64,000 nucleotides of DNA from assembly GCA_051025295.1 (NCBI GenBank), contig JBMGJV010000006.1; one strand, 5' to 3'. Each line of letters starts with the position of its first letter. Within the stretch, counting starts at the first letter, position 1. Under the pieces are notes generated by a model that was given only the letters and a program-made list of their open reading frames with translations, searched no databases and had not been told where the DNA came from. Source of the stretch: KBS-83 sp051025295 (GTDB lineage Bacteria > Acidobacteriota > Terriglobia > Terriglobales > Acidobacteriaceae). This document shows positions 29,009 through 37,249 of the stretch, in pieces. The translations under genes were made by a program, and so were the position numbers.

Positions 29009-29194
29009 CTACGACGCCTGGACCTGCACCTGCACCGAGTCCACTACCTTGCTGGACGCAACCGGATGCAGCGAGCGGGAATGCATGCGCAGCAGGGCGA
29101 AGATCCCCTGGCAGCAGGAATAGGCGAGAAGAACGCCAAACGCAAGAGCGGCAAGTACGGCACAAGTCAAACCAACGAAGTTCATCGCGTCCAT
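29009..29194 (-). CDS. possible small single-helix membrane protein
   Basis: A 61-residue candidate starting MDAMNFVGLTCAVLAALAF. One hydrophobic helix (about 5-27) ends in LLAYSCCQGIF, and the tail is polar with valine/glutamine alternation (VDSVQVQVQAS). The frame is open further upstream to 29338, but the longer part is basic and low quality, so I place the start at 29194 (an ATG nine bases further in is also possible). The ribosome site is weak. A 7-bp stem-loop (28999-29018) overlaps its stop. It could be real or chance; the clear helix with a double Cys supports it. Confidence 0.45.
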   Translation of the reverse strand: MDAMNFVGLTCAVLAALAFGVLLAYSCCQGIFALLRMHSRSLHPVASSKVVDSVQVQVQAS

Positions 29195-29508
29195 AGTTCG
29201 ATTCCCATTTTTCTGGCTGCGCCGCGGATCGAGCCGGGTCAGCCGTCGAGTCAACTGCCAACTGCTAAGGTGTTCATCGTCACGAATGAGGAAGCGCTTG
29301 AGTCGCTTCTCATCTGTTCTTGTCAAACGTGCCGGCACTTCTGTTGGAGGCAGCCAACGCCATTGTTACGGTGCGTTGACCCTCGTTTCTATTGCCGACT
29401 AAGATACGTAGAGCGGCAGCCTTCGTCGCCGCCTTTCCTGCGCGGTCCCATTACTTCGGCGTCTTCGATTCCTGGCAACCCGCAAGCGAGTTGACTGCAA
29501 TATCACGC
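29195..29508. other. intergenic region upstream of uvrA
   Basis: A stretch of 314 nt between the small minus-strand candidate and uvrA. It is less GC-rich than its surroundings, and I see no convincing gene in it. A TTGACC/TAAGAT pair at 29376-29405 is listed separately. I found no full LexA-type operator (neither CTGT-N8-ACAG nor GAAC-N4-GTTC). Confidence 0.6.
29376..29405 (+). promoter_or_regulatory. candidate sigma-70-type promoter of uvrA
   Basis: TTGACC at 29376-29381 and TAAGAT at 29400-29405 are separated by 18 nt. The first matches the -35 consensus in five of six bases, the second the -10 in four of six. It lies about 100 nt before the uvrA start in a locally AT-richer stretch. Suggestive only. 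Confidence 0.4.
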
Positions 29509-32379
29509 ATGCCGATTACCCACATCACGGTTCGCGGCGCCCGCCAGCACAATCTGCGCGATATCAGCGTGCAGATCCCGCGCAACACCCTCACCGTCAT
29601 CACCGGACTATCCGGCTCCGGCAAATCCTCGCTTGCCTTCGACACCATCTACGCCGAAGGGCAGCGCCGTTACGTCGAAACGCTCTCTGCCTACGCCCGG
29701 CAGTTCCTCGATCAGATCGAGCGGCCCGATGTCGACTCCATCGAGGGCCTGAGCCCTGCGATCTCGATCGAGCAGAAGACCACCAGTCGCAGTCCGCGCT
29801 CCACCGTCGGCACTATCACGGAGATCTACGACTACCTCCGCCTGCTCTACGCCTCGGTCGGCACGCCTCACTGCCCCAACTGCGGCCGTCCTATCTCTCG
29901 CCAGTCCGCCGAGCAGATCGTCGAGCGTGTGCTCGCGCTGCCAGCCGGCGAACGGCTGATCGTCTACGCGCCTATCGTCCGCGGTCGCAAGGGCGAGTTC
30001 AAAGATCTGCTCGACATGCTCGACCAGCAGGGATTCAAGGCCCGGGTGGATGGCGAGGTCCGTGACCTGGCCGACCCCATCTCGCTCGAAAAGCGCAAGA
30101 ACCACACCATCGAAGCCATCATTGACCGCGTCATCCTGAAGCCCGGCGTCGAGAAACGTCTCGAAGCAGCGATCGCGAAGTCATTGCAGCTTGCAAATGG
30201 TCTGGTCCTGATCGGAACCGCGAATGGAGAGACGCTTTACTCCTCTTCCATGGCGTGTCCCGATTGCGGACTCGATGTCCCTAAGTTGGAGCCGCGCAGT
30301 TTTTCCTTCAATAGCACGTACGGGGCATGCCCGGAATGTCACGGCCTCGGCAGCATTTACGACTTCGACGCGGCCAAGGTTGTTGTTGACTGGTCGAAGC
30401 CGCTGCTCGAGGGCGCGCTCGGCCCCGGCTCCGGCTCGCAGTACTTGGCGCGGCTGGTCAAACTTGCCGCACAGAAGTACAAAATCCCGATTCAGAAGCC
30501 GTTCGAGGAACTCACCGAAAAGCAACAGGAGATGTTGCTCTATGGTCCCGGCGCAGAGGCTCCGCGCACCGGTTTCCATGGCGTCTTTCAGTGGCTGCGG
30601 GATTCGCTCGAAGAATCGAAGTCCGACAGCTACCGCGAGTGGCTGCTCGGCTACATGTCGGCTGCGACCTGCCCGGCCTGCCACGGCAAGCGCCTGCGTC
30701 CCGCTTCGCTCGCCGTGAAGGTGCAGGAGCTCTCGATTGCAGACTTCACCAGCCTGCCGCTCAACCGCGCGCTCACCGCGGCGCGCGCGCTCTCGTTCAG
30801 CGATCGCGAGGCGCTCATCGCGGAGCGCCTGCGTCGCGAGGTCATCGAGCGGCTCGAATTCCTGAACGCGGTGGGGCTCTCGTACCTCTCGCTCGATCGG
30901 AATGCTGCCACGCTCTCCGGCGGCGAAGGCCAGCGCATCCGGCTTGCGACGCAGATCGGCTCGCGCCTGCGTGGCGTGCTCTACGTGCTCGACGAGCCGT
31001 CGATCGGACTGCACCAGCGCGACAACCAACGCCTGATCACTGCTCTCGAATCGCTGCGCGACCTCGGCAACACAGTGCTCGTCGTCGAGCATGACGAGGA
31101 CACGATCCGCAGCGCCGACTATGTCCTCGACCTCGGCCCGGGGGCAGGCAAGCTCGGCGGCTATGTCGTCGCGGAGGGCACGCCGCAGCACATCATGGAG
31201 ACACCGGAGTCGCTGACGGGGCGTTACCTGTCGGGCGAGACTGGCATCCTGCACCGACTGGCGCCGCGACCCGTGGGCAATGGCTGGATCACGGTCGAGG
31301 GCGCGAAGAGCCACAACCTGCGCAACGTGACCGCGCGCTTTCCGCTCAACGTCATGACGGTCGTGACTGGCGTCTCTGGTTCGGGCAAGAGCACGCTTGT
31401 CAACGACATCCTCTACCGCTCACTAGCGCAGACGCTCTACGACTCGCGTGAGGCTCCGGGTGAGCACAAGGCCATCAAGGGTGTTGAGCAGATCGACAAG
31501 GTCATCCGCATCGACCAGTCGCCGATCGGCCGCACGCCGCGCTCGAACCCGGCGACCTACACCGGCGTGCTCTCGGCCATCCGCGACATCTTCGCGATGC
31601 TGCCCGAGTCGCGCGAACGCGGCTACAAGCCGGGGCGCTTCTCCTTCAACGTGACGGGTGGTCGCTGCGAGGCCTGTCAGGGCGATGGGCAGAAGCGTAT
31701 CGAGATGAACTTCCTGCCCGACGTCTACGTCATCTGCGATGTCTGCAACGGGCGGCGTTTCAACCAGGAGACGCTCGCGGTCAAGTTCAACGGCTACTCC
31801 ATCGCGGACATTCTCGACCTCGCCATCGAAGATGCTCTGCCCGTCCTCAAGGACATCCCGCAGGTGCGGCAGAAGCTGCAGACGCTGGTCGATGTGGGGC
31901 TCGGCTACGTGCACCTCGGGCAGGCCGCGACGACGCTTTCCGGCGGCGAGGCGCAGCGGATGAAGCTGGCCCGGGAGCTCTCGAAGCGGCAGACCGGCAA
32001 GACGCTCTACGTGCTGGACGAGCCCACCACCGGGCTGCACTTCGACGACGTGCGCAAGCTGCTCGAGGTGCTGCACCGGCTGACCGACCTGGGCAACACG
32101 GTGCTGATCATCGAGCACAACCTCGACGTGATCCGTAATGCCGACTGGATCCTCGATCTTGGACCGGAGGGCGGTGAGGACGGCGGCAGCATCGTCGCCG
32201 AGGGCACCCCTGCGCAGGTCGCGCAGGTCTCCGGCTCGCACACGGCCGAGTTCCTGCGCCGCTACTACCCGCTTACGGAGAGCAGCGCTGCCGCCCCCTC
32301 CAGCAACGGCGGTGAGGGCCAGTCAGGGGCTCCCGCTGTAAAGAAGAGCACCCGTCGGCGTTCTGTTACAGTCCAATAG
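29509..32379 (+). CDS. uvrA: excinuclease ABC subunit A
   Basis: UvrA, the damage-recognition ATPase of nucleotide excision repair, 956 residues from the ATG at 29509 (an open frame extends to 29392 but lacks homologous sequence). Two ABC modules are present: Walker A GLSGSGKS at 33-40 and GVSGSGKST near 620; signatures LSGGEGQRIRLA and LSGGEAQRMKLA; Walker B VLDEPSIGLHQ and VLDEPTTGLHF. Zinc-binding cysteine pairs are visible: CPNCGRP, CPDCG...CPECHG and CEACQGDG...CDVCNG. The C-terminal tail is Ser/Ala-rich and ends in a basic cluster. Length matches the family. No uvrB or uvrC lies nearby. Confidence 0.97.
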   Translation: MPITHITVRGARQHNLRDISVQIPRNTLTVITGLSGSGKSSLAFDTIYAEGQRRYVETLSAYARQFLDQIERPDVDSIEGLSPAISIEQKTTSRSPRSTVGTITEIYDYLRLLYASVGTPHCPNCGRPISRQSAEQIVERVLALPAGERLIVYAPIVRGRKGEFKDLLDMLDQQGFKARVDGEVRDLADPISLEKRKNHTIEAIIDRVILKPGVEKRLEAAIAKSLQLANGLVLIGTANGETLYSSSMACPDCGLDVPKLEPRSFSFNSTYGACPECHGLGSIYDFDAAKVVVDWSKPLLEGALGPGSGSQYLARLVKLAAQKYKIPIQKPFEELTEKQQEMLLYGPGAEAPRTGFHGVFQWLRDSLEESKSDSYREWLLGYMSAATCPACHGKRLRPASLAVKVQELSIADFTSLPLNRALTAARALSFSDREALIAERLRREVIERLEFLNAVGLSYLSLDRNAATLSGGEGQRIRLATQIGSRLRGVLYVLDEPSIGLHQRDNQRLITALESLRDLGNTVLVVEHDEDTIRSADYVLDLGPGAGKLGGYVVAEGTPQHIMETPESLTGRYLSGETGILHRLAPRPVGNGWITVEGAKSHNLRNVTARFPLNVMTVVTGVSGSGKSTLVNDILYRSLAQTLYDSREAPGEHKAIKGVEQIDKVIRIDQSPIGRTPRSNPATYTGVLSAIRDIFAMLPESRERGYKPGRFSFNVTGGRCEACQGDGQKRIEMNFLPDVYVICDVCNGRRFNQETLAVKFNGYSIADILDLAIEDALPVLKDIPQVRQKLQTLVDVGLGYVHLGQAATTLSGGEAQRMKLARELSKRQTGKTLYVLDEPTTGLHFDDVRKLLEVLHRLTDLGNTVLIIEHNLDVIRNADWILDLGPEGGEDGGSIVAEGTPAQVAQVSGSHTAEFLRRYYPLTESSAAAPSSNGGEGQSGAPAVKKSTRRRSVTVQ

Positions 32380-32380
32380 A

Positions 32381-32394
32381 AATCCGGCCGGATT
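32381..32394. repeat. 14-bp perfect palindrome after uvrA
   Basis: AATCCGGCCGGATT, a perfect self-complementary sequence beginning 2 nt after the uvrA stop. There is no T-run after it and no loop, so it is not a standard terminator. It may be a protein-binding site for the CPBP-pyrE transcript or chance. Confidence 0.4.
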
Positions 32395-32459
32395 CGCTGC
32401 AGATCGGCTGGCTACTGCTCGACTCTGCACCCGCCGGAGTCGCCTGCGAGAGACGCGCG

Positions 32460-33506
32460 ATGCCGATTGATCCCAGTCATCTGCCCCCTTCCGACTCCGG
32501 ACCCGCTACCTACGACGTGTTCCCCTCCGGCGGGCAGGATCATGCTCCGCTGCCCGTTGTCACGATCGAGACCGCGCCCCTGCCTGCGGCGGTGCCGAAC
32601 CTCGGTCACTCCGCACTCTTTGCCGTTTTCGTTTTGCTTTCCGGCGTACTGGCGGCGGTCCCGTCCGGGCTCAGCCTGCACTACGCGACACGCCTGCTGC
32701 ATGAAAGCGGCGACAAGCTGACCACCGATCCGCGCTTCCTGCTGCCGGTGGAGGCGCTGATCTACGGCATCGCGGTCGCTGCCAGCATCCTCATCTTCCC
32801 GCGCATCTGGGGCCGCTCCTTCGGCCAGGGCGTGCACTGGCGCGCGGTTCACACCAGCAAGCGGTGGTGGCTGCTGGTGGGCATCGGCGTGGTCACGAGC
32901 GCGGTGGTGCAGGTACTGTCGAACTTCCTGCCCATTCCAAAAGAGCTGCCGATCGACAAGCTGTTCACGCAGTCCCTCGGTGTGTGGCTGATCGCCATCT
33001 TCGGAGTGACCATCGCACCAGCGTTTGAAGAACTCGCCTTCCGCGGCTTTCTGTTGCCCTCGCTGGCGACCGCATGGGACTGGGTCGCGCAGCGCGGCAG
33101 CCGTGCCCGCGCCAAGGCCACCGCAGTGAGCGAATGGGAGCAGCAGGCTGCCACCTACGCCACACTGCCGCCTGTGGGCGCCAGCGTCTTCCATCGCTAC
33201 GCTCACGGCGATGGCGACCGGGAGAGCGCTCTCTCGAGCGATCCCGCGTGGAGCATGCCCGCGATCGTCTTTTCGACGGTCATCACCAGCATCGGCTTTG
33301 CTCTGCTGCATGGCGCGCAACTCGCGCACTCCCTCGCGCCGCTCGGCGTGCTGTTCGTCGTCAGTTGCGTGCTCTGCATCACGCGGCTGCGCTTCCACTC
33401 GCTGGCCGCCAGCACCGTGGTTCATTCGATGTACAACCTGACCATCTTCGCCATGTTGTTCATCGGCACAGATGGCTTCCGTCACTTGGATAAGGTGGGG
33501 AAGTGA
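32460..33506 (+). CDS. CPBP-family intramembrane metalloprotease
   Basis: A 348-residue polytopic protein of the CAAX-protease/Abi group. Motif 1 is FEELAFRG (E190, E191, R195), motif 2 the His in ALLHGAQLAH (H284), motif 3 HSMYN (H322, N326); these form the metal site in Rce1-like glutamyl proteases. About seven helices are visible after a 50-residue proline-rich cytoplasmic start. Between motifs 1 and 2 is an unusually long hydrophilic insert of about 60 residues (205-265). Family roles include processing of prenylated or small peptides and self-immunity, but the substrate here is unknown. Its TGA overlaps the GTG start of pyrE. Confidence 0.87.
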   Translation: MPIDPSHLPPSDSGPATYDVFPSGGQDHAPLPVVTIETAPLPAAVPNLGHSALFAVFVLLSGVLAAVPSGLSLHYATRLLHESGDKLTTDPRFLLPVEALIYGIAVAASILIFPRIWGRSFGQGVHWRAVHTSKRWWLLVGIGVVTSAVVQVLSNFLPIPKELPIDKLFTQSLGVWLIAIFGVTIAPAFEELAFRGFLLPSLATAWDWVAQRGSRARAKATAVSEWEQQAATYATLPPVGASVFHRYAHGDGDRESALSSDPAWSMPAIVFSTVITSIGFALLHGAQLAHSLAPLGVLFVVSCVLCITRLRFHSLAASTVVHSMYNLTIFAMLFIGTDGFRHLDKVGK

Positions 33507-34114
33507 GCGCCTCCAACCCGTCGCACCGTCAGCAACTGCTCACCCTGCTGGCTCGGCAGTCGTTCAAGCTGGGTGATTTCAAGCTCGCCTCGGGCGCACG
33601 CAGCGACTACTACATCGACTGCCGCACCACCACGCTTGACGCCGAAGGCGCGCGCCTGACCGGCCTTGCCATCCTCGACCTGCTGGCCGAACACCGGCTG
33701 CATCCGCACGCAGTCGGCGGGCTCACAATGGGGGCGGATCCGATCGTCTCCGCTGTATCGATCGCCAGCGCGCAACGGCGTGTCGAGGGCGAGAGCCAGC
33801 GGCTGGTTCATGGTTTCCTGGTGCGCAAGGCAGAGAAGCAGCACGGCACCGGGCGTCGGGTCGAAGGCTTCGTGGAGGAGCAGGCACCGGTGCTCATCGT
33901 CGATGACGTGTGCACGACGGGTGGCTCAACCATCACCGCGATTGAGGCCGCACACGCGGCGAACATGCGCGTGGTCGCGGTGGTCTGCCTGGTCGAACGC
34001 ACGGAAGCGGGCGGACGTCCCGCGGTCGAGGCAGCCGCACCGGGAGCGCCGTTTCTGCGCCTGTTCACTGCCGACGATGTTCGCGCCGAGCACGTGAAGC
34101 ACATGCCGATGTAA
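33503..34114 (+). CDS. pyrE: orotate phosphoribosyltransferase
   Basis: PyrE, converting orotate and PRPP to orotidine 5'-phosphate in cytoplasmic pyrimidine synthesis. It is 203 residues, beginning at a GTG inside a GTGA overlap with the CPBP gene. FKLASGARSDYYIDCR (about 26-41) is the substrate-loop region and VLIVDDVCTTGGSTITAIEAA (about 130-150) the PRPP-binding motif. GLTMGADPIVSA matches the conserved GG.xGA.P turn. The length is normal. Translational coupling to a membrane protease is unusual and may only reflect compact gene packing. It converges with ubiX across 74 nt without a clear terminator. Confidence 0.94.
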   Translation: MSASNPSHRQQLLTLLARQSFKLGDFKLASGARSDYYIDCRTTTLDAEGARLTGLAILDLLAEHRLHPHAVGGLTMGADPIVSAVSIASAQRRVEGESQRLVHGFLVRKAEKQHGTGRRVEGFVEEQAPVLIVDDVCTTGGSTITAIEAAHAANMRVVAVVCLVERTEAGGRPAVEAAAPGAPFLRLFTADDVRAEHVKHMPM

Positions 34115-34188
34115 AGCTGCAAGTCAGCCAGTTGGCAGACTCAGCAGAGTGTCATCCTCAGCGCAGCGATGGACCTGGATGGCAGTCG

Positions 34189-34782
34189 CTACTCCGCGCC
34201 CGGCGACCACACGTAAGCGCCTGGCTGCGGCAACCCGAAGTGCGCGAGCACACGCTGCACGAACGAACGCACCATCTCCTCGGTTGTCCGCGGCTCGTTG
34301 TAGAACGACGGGATTACCGGGAAGATGGTCGCGCCAGCGTCCGCCGCAAGCTGCATGTTCCGCAGATGGATTTTGTTGAGCGGCGTCTCGCGCACGCACA
34401 GGACTAGCGGCCGCCGTTCCTTCAGGCACACATCCGCCGCGCGTTCGATCAGGTTGCCGGCCATGCCGTTCGCAATGCCAGCCAGCGTGCCCATGGAACA
34501 GGGAAGCACGATCATGCCCGCGCACGGATAGCTGCCACTCGCAATCGAAGCGCCGATGTCATTCTCGACGTGCTGCTTTGTCTTACGCGCCGGTGTGCCC
34601 AGCAGCTTGGTGATGAGGTCGTTGCGACCAGAGAGGTGCAGCTCCTCCGCGATCACGCGCAACGCGCTTTCGCTGGCAACGAAGTCGACTCCTGTCACAC
34701 GCTCATCGACTTCGAGGGCGCGGAGCATCTCGCGTCCCAGGGCCGCGCCGCTCGCTCCTGTTACCGCGACGGTGACATTCAT
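34189..34782 (-). CDS. ubiX: flavin prenyltransferase UbiX
   Basis: UbiX makes prenylated FMN, the cofactor of UbiD-type decarboxylases. It is 197 residues from the ATG at 34782, which overlaps the purB stop by 4 nt; a longer frame upstream is purB antisense-frame noise. FMN-binding GASGAALGREML begins at residue 9. The prenyl-site block is SMGTLAGIANGMAGNLIERAADV, and LVLCVRETPLNKIHLRNM and IPSFYNEPRTTEEMV are conserved. No ubiD partner is within the window. Coupled to purB. Confidence 0.94.
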   Translation of the reverse strand: MNVTVAVTGASGAALGREMLRALEVDERVTGVDFVASESALRVIAEELHLSGRNDLITKLLGTPARKTKQHVENDIGASIASGSYPCAGMIVLPCSMGTLAGIANGMAGNLIERAADVCLKERRPLVLCVRETPLNKIHLRNMQLAADAGATIFPVIPSFYNEPRTTEEMVRSFVQRVLAHFGLPQPGAYVWSPGAE

Positions 34783-36116
34783 GCGTGGACAGCATCGGTC
34801 TTCGCTGCCGACGCCGTGCTCTCGTTTTGCAGCACGCGCGCAAAGATCGCATCCACATTGCTGAGTTGGCGGTTCAGGTCGAAGGCTCGCGCCAGCTTCT
34901 CTGGCGAGAGGCGCTTCGTGATCTCCGGCTCCTCCGTGACCAGGTCGCGAAAGACCAGTTCCTCGCGCCACGCACGCATGGCATGGGACTGCACCAGCCG
35001 ATACGCATCCTCGCGAGACATGCCGGCCTCCGCCAGGTCGAGCAGCAGCTGGCCGGAGAAGATCAGCCCGCCCGTGCTCTCAAGATTGCGCAGCATGCGC
35101 TTCGGGTACACCAGCAGCTTGTCGATCAGCGAGGTCGTCTTCGCCAGCAGGTAGTCCGCGAGGATAGTCGAGTCGGGGAAGATCACCCGCTCCACCGACG
35201 AGTGCGAGATATCCCGTTCGTGCCAGAGCGCTACGTTCTCGAACGCTGCCTGGGCATTCGAGCGAACCACGCGCGCCAGCCCGCTGATCTGCTCACTCGT
35301 GATCGGGTTGCGCTTGTGTGGCATCGCGCTAGAGCCCTTCTGCTTCTCGGAGAAGAACTCCTCGGCCTCGCGCACCTCGGTGCGCTGCAGATGGCGGATC
35401 TCCGTCGCGATCTTGTCGAGCGTCGCTGTCAGCACTGCGAGCGTTGCGATGTAGTGCGCGTGCCGGTCACGCTGGATGACCTGTGTCGCCACCGGTGCGG
35501 GCGTCAGGCCCAGTCGCTCGCAGATGCGCACCTCGTGCTCGGGCTTCAGATGGCCGAACGTGCCCACTGCGCCGGACAGCTTGCCGACGCGCATGTCCTC
35601 TGCGGCAGCATCGAAGCGAGCCAGGTCGCGGCCGATCTCCGCATACCAGTTCAGCAGCTTCAGTCCGAACGTGGTCGGCTCGGCATGGATGCCGTGTGTG
35701 CGGCCGATCGTCGGGGTGTGCTGGAACTCGAGCGCGCGCCGCTTCAGCACCTCGCGGAGTGCCACAATCCCCTCACGCAGCAGCGCCGACGCGGCCTTCA
35801 CCTGCAGAGCCTGCGCCGTGTCGACCACATCGTTTGAGGTCAGGCCGTAGTGCAGCCAGCGCGCTTCGGGGCCGATCCTCTCTCCCACGGCCGTGGTGAA
35901 CGCGATGACATCATGCTTCACCTCAGCCTCGATGTCCTGGATGCGGGCGACGTCGAAGTCGCCGCGATCGCGAATCGCCGCGGCCGCCTCGCGCGGCACG
36001 AGGCCGAACTCGGCCAGTGTCTCGGAGGCAGCCACCTCCACCTTCAGCCACATGCGATACTTCGACTCGTCGGTCCAGAGCGCTCCCATGGCGGGGCGCG
36101 TGTAACGTGCGATCAA
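34779..36116 (-). CDS. purB: adenylosuccinate lyase
   Basis: PurB catalyses two fumarate-releasing steps in purine synthesis. It is 445 residues, the usual length for the short bacterial type. It starts MIARYTRPAMGALWTDESKY. Conserved blocks are YGLTSNDVVDTA, the catalytic His region GRTHGIHAEPTTFG and the family signature SSAMPHKRNPI with its active-site Ser loop. It is mostly alpha-helical. It overlaps ubiX by 4 nt and is divergent from the DUF2007 gene across about 100 nt. Confidence 0.96.
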   Translation of the reverse strand: MIARYTRPAMGALWTDESKYRMWLKVEVAASETLAEFGLVPREAAAAIRDRGDFDVARIQDIEAEVKHDVIAFTTAVGERIGPEARWLHYGLTSNDVVDTAQALQVKAASALLREGIVALREVLKRRALEFQHTPTIGRTHGIHAEPTTFGLKLLNWYAEIGRDLARFDAAAEDMRVGKLSGAVGTFGHLKPEHEVRICERLGLTPAPVATQVIQRDRHAHYIATLAVLTATLDKIATEIRHLQRTEVREAEEFFSEKQKGSSAMPHKRNPITSEQISGLARVVRSNAQAAFENVALWHERDISHSSVERVIFPDSTILADYLLAKTTSLIDKLLVYPKRMLRNLESTGGLIFSGQLLLDLAEAGMSREDAYRLVQSHAMRAWREELVFRDLVTEEPEITKRLSPEKLARAFDLNRQLSNVDAIFARVLQNESTASAAKTDAVHA

Positions 36117-36214
36117 GGCTCGTCTCTCCCGGGTGAACCCACCATTCTACTGGTCGCGCATCCTACCCATCGACCTCACGCAAAATCGCGCCGCGGGCGC
36201 ACAAGGAGACAGGC

Positions 36215-36487
36215 ATGGCAGACCAAGGCAGCATGGCAGACCAGCAGAGTGGCGAGACGATGGTGACGATTGAGCGCTATACAGACATGCTTCAGGCCGA
36301 GTTGGCCAAAGGGCGGCTCGAGGCCTCCGGCATTGACTGTTTTCTCTCCGGTGAAAATGCCGGCCTGCTCTACGGCAACGGACTCGACGCCGTGCAGTTA
36401 CAAGTAGCTTCCGCGGACGAAGAAGACGCGCGCGCGATCCTGAACGATCCCGGCCCGGCCGACGGCGATGTGACCAGCGTGGCCTGA
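36215..36487 (+). CDS. DUF2007-type small protein
   Basis: A 90-residue cytoplasmic protein with AAGGAG 7 nt before the ATG; later in-frame ATGs at 36233 and 36260 are possible. The core VTIERYTDMLQAELAKGRLEASGIDCFLSGENAG, followed by VQLQVASADEEDARAIL, matches the DUF2007/putative signal-transducing fold (a ferredoxin-like beta-alpha-beta domain with shared Ala-x-x-L-x-x-x-Gly-I pattern). The domain often occurs alone and its role is not established. Divergent from purB and convergent with the glutaredoxin-like gene, whose stop is 4 nt away. Confidence 0.82.
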   Translation: MADQGSMADQQSGETMVTIERYTDMLQAELAKGRLEASGIDCFLSGENAGLLYGNGLDAVQLQVASADEEDARAILNDPGPADGDVTSVA

Positions 36488-36491
36488 GCGG

Positions 36492-36746
36492 CTACGCGGC
36501 CACGCCGAAGAGCTCACTCATCTCGCGATAGAGAAAGCCCTGCCCCGGGCGGTAGGGCTGCACCCAACGGCCGTCGATCACAAACTGCGGAATGGCCCGT
36601 TTGCCCACATTGCGGACGACCTCTTCCGCCGCGCCGGGCACGGCTTCGATATCGATCTCGGTGAAGGCGATCCGGTGTTCGGCGAGGAAGCGCTTCGCTT
36701 CGCGGCAGTCACGGCACCAAGAGGCGGAGTAGACGAGGATCTGCAT
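36492..36746 (-). CDS. glutaredoxin-like protein
   Basis: An 84-residue thioredoxin-fold protein starting MQILVYSASWCRDC. The redox motif is C-R-D-C (about residues 11-14) instead of the common CPYC or CVQC, with the cis-proline in RAIPQFVIDG and the C-terminal helix YREMSELFG. NrdH/YruB-like proteins share this compact layout. An open frame extends upstream through the 3' part of tadA but is not supported. It is the last gene of the minus-strand putrescine-tadA group, 8 nt after tadA. Its target is unknown. Confidence 0.86.
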   Translation of the reverse strand: MQILVYSASWCRDCREAKRFLAEHRIAFTEIDIEAVPGAAEEVVRNVGKRAIPQFVIDGRWVQPYRPGQGFLYREMSELFGVAA

Positions 36747-36754
36747 GGGGCGCA

Positions 36755-37249
36755 TCATACGCCGCCGATTGCGCGATTGTGAATGCCAGGTGACGAACGA
36801 CGCCGCTCGAAAAACTCCCGTAACAGCCGCGCACACTCTTCGGACATTACCCCTGGCACCACAATCATCGTGTGGTTCAGCAGGGGATGATTCAGGACGT
36901 CCAGCACCGACCCGGCCGCGCCAGCCTTAGGGTCGTGTGCGCCATAGATAAGCTGATCCACGCGCGCATGGATCAAGGCCCCCGCGCACATGGCGCATGG
37001 CTCAAGGGTGGCTGCCACTGTGCATCCGTTTAACCGATAGTTGCCGAGGACTGCTGCCGCTGCGCGTAGCGCAACGACCTCGGCATGAGCGGTGGGATCG
37101 TTGTCCCGCAGCACTCGATTCTGACCGCGTGCGATGATCGCGCCCTCATGCAGCACAACGGCGCCGATGGGCACCTCACCCGCAGCCTCTGCTGCACGGG
37201 CCTCACCGAGCGCAGCTGCCATCGCGTCCGTTGAGGAGAGCGCCATCAC
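36755..37249 (-). CDS. tadA: tRNA-specific adenosine deaminase
   Basis: TadA converts the wobble adenosine of tRNA-Arg(ACG) to inosine. It is 164 residues. The zinc and proton-shuttle motif is HAEV (with catalytic Glu) and the second zinc motif is PCAMCAGALIHAR. The substrate-binding region VDQLIYGAHDPKAGAAGS and the C-terminal helix ECARLLREFFERRR are standard. It starts within a 4-nt overlap with aguA; the second codon is also ATG. It belongs to the same transcript as the putrescine genes, with no evident functional link. Confidence 0.94.
   Translation of the reverse strand: MMALSSTDAMAAALGEARAAEAAGEVPIGAVVLHEGAIIARGQNRVLRDNDPTAHAEVVALRAAAAVLGNYRLNGCTVAATLEPCAMCAGALIHARVDQLIYGAHDPKAGAAGSVLDVLNHPLLNHTMIVVPGVMSEECARLLREFFERRRSSPGIHNRAIGGV

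Noticed and set aside
28991..29494. A 167-codon plus-strand frame before uvrA.
   Set aside because: It has no domain and no ribosome site, and the opposite strand carries a more credible small helix protein.
29392..29508. An earlier start for uvrA.
   Set aside because: The added 39 residues have no UvrA homology; PITHITVRGARQHNLRDI is the normal N-terminus.
29195..29508. A LexA/SOS box upstream of uvrA.
   Set aside because: CTGT followed by AACG is only a half-site, and no GAAC-N4-GTTC is present.
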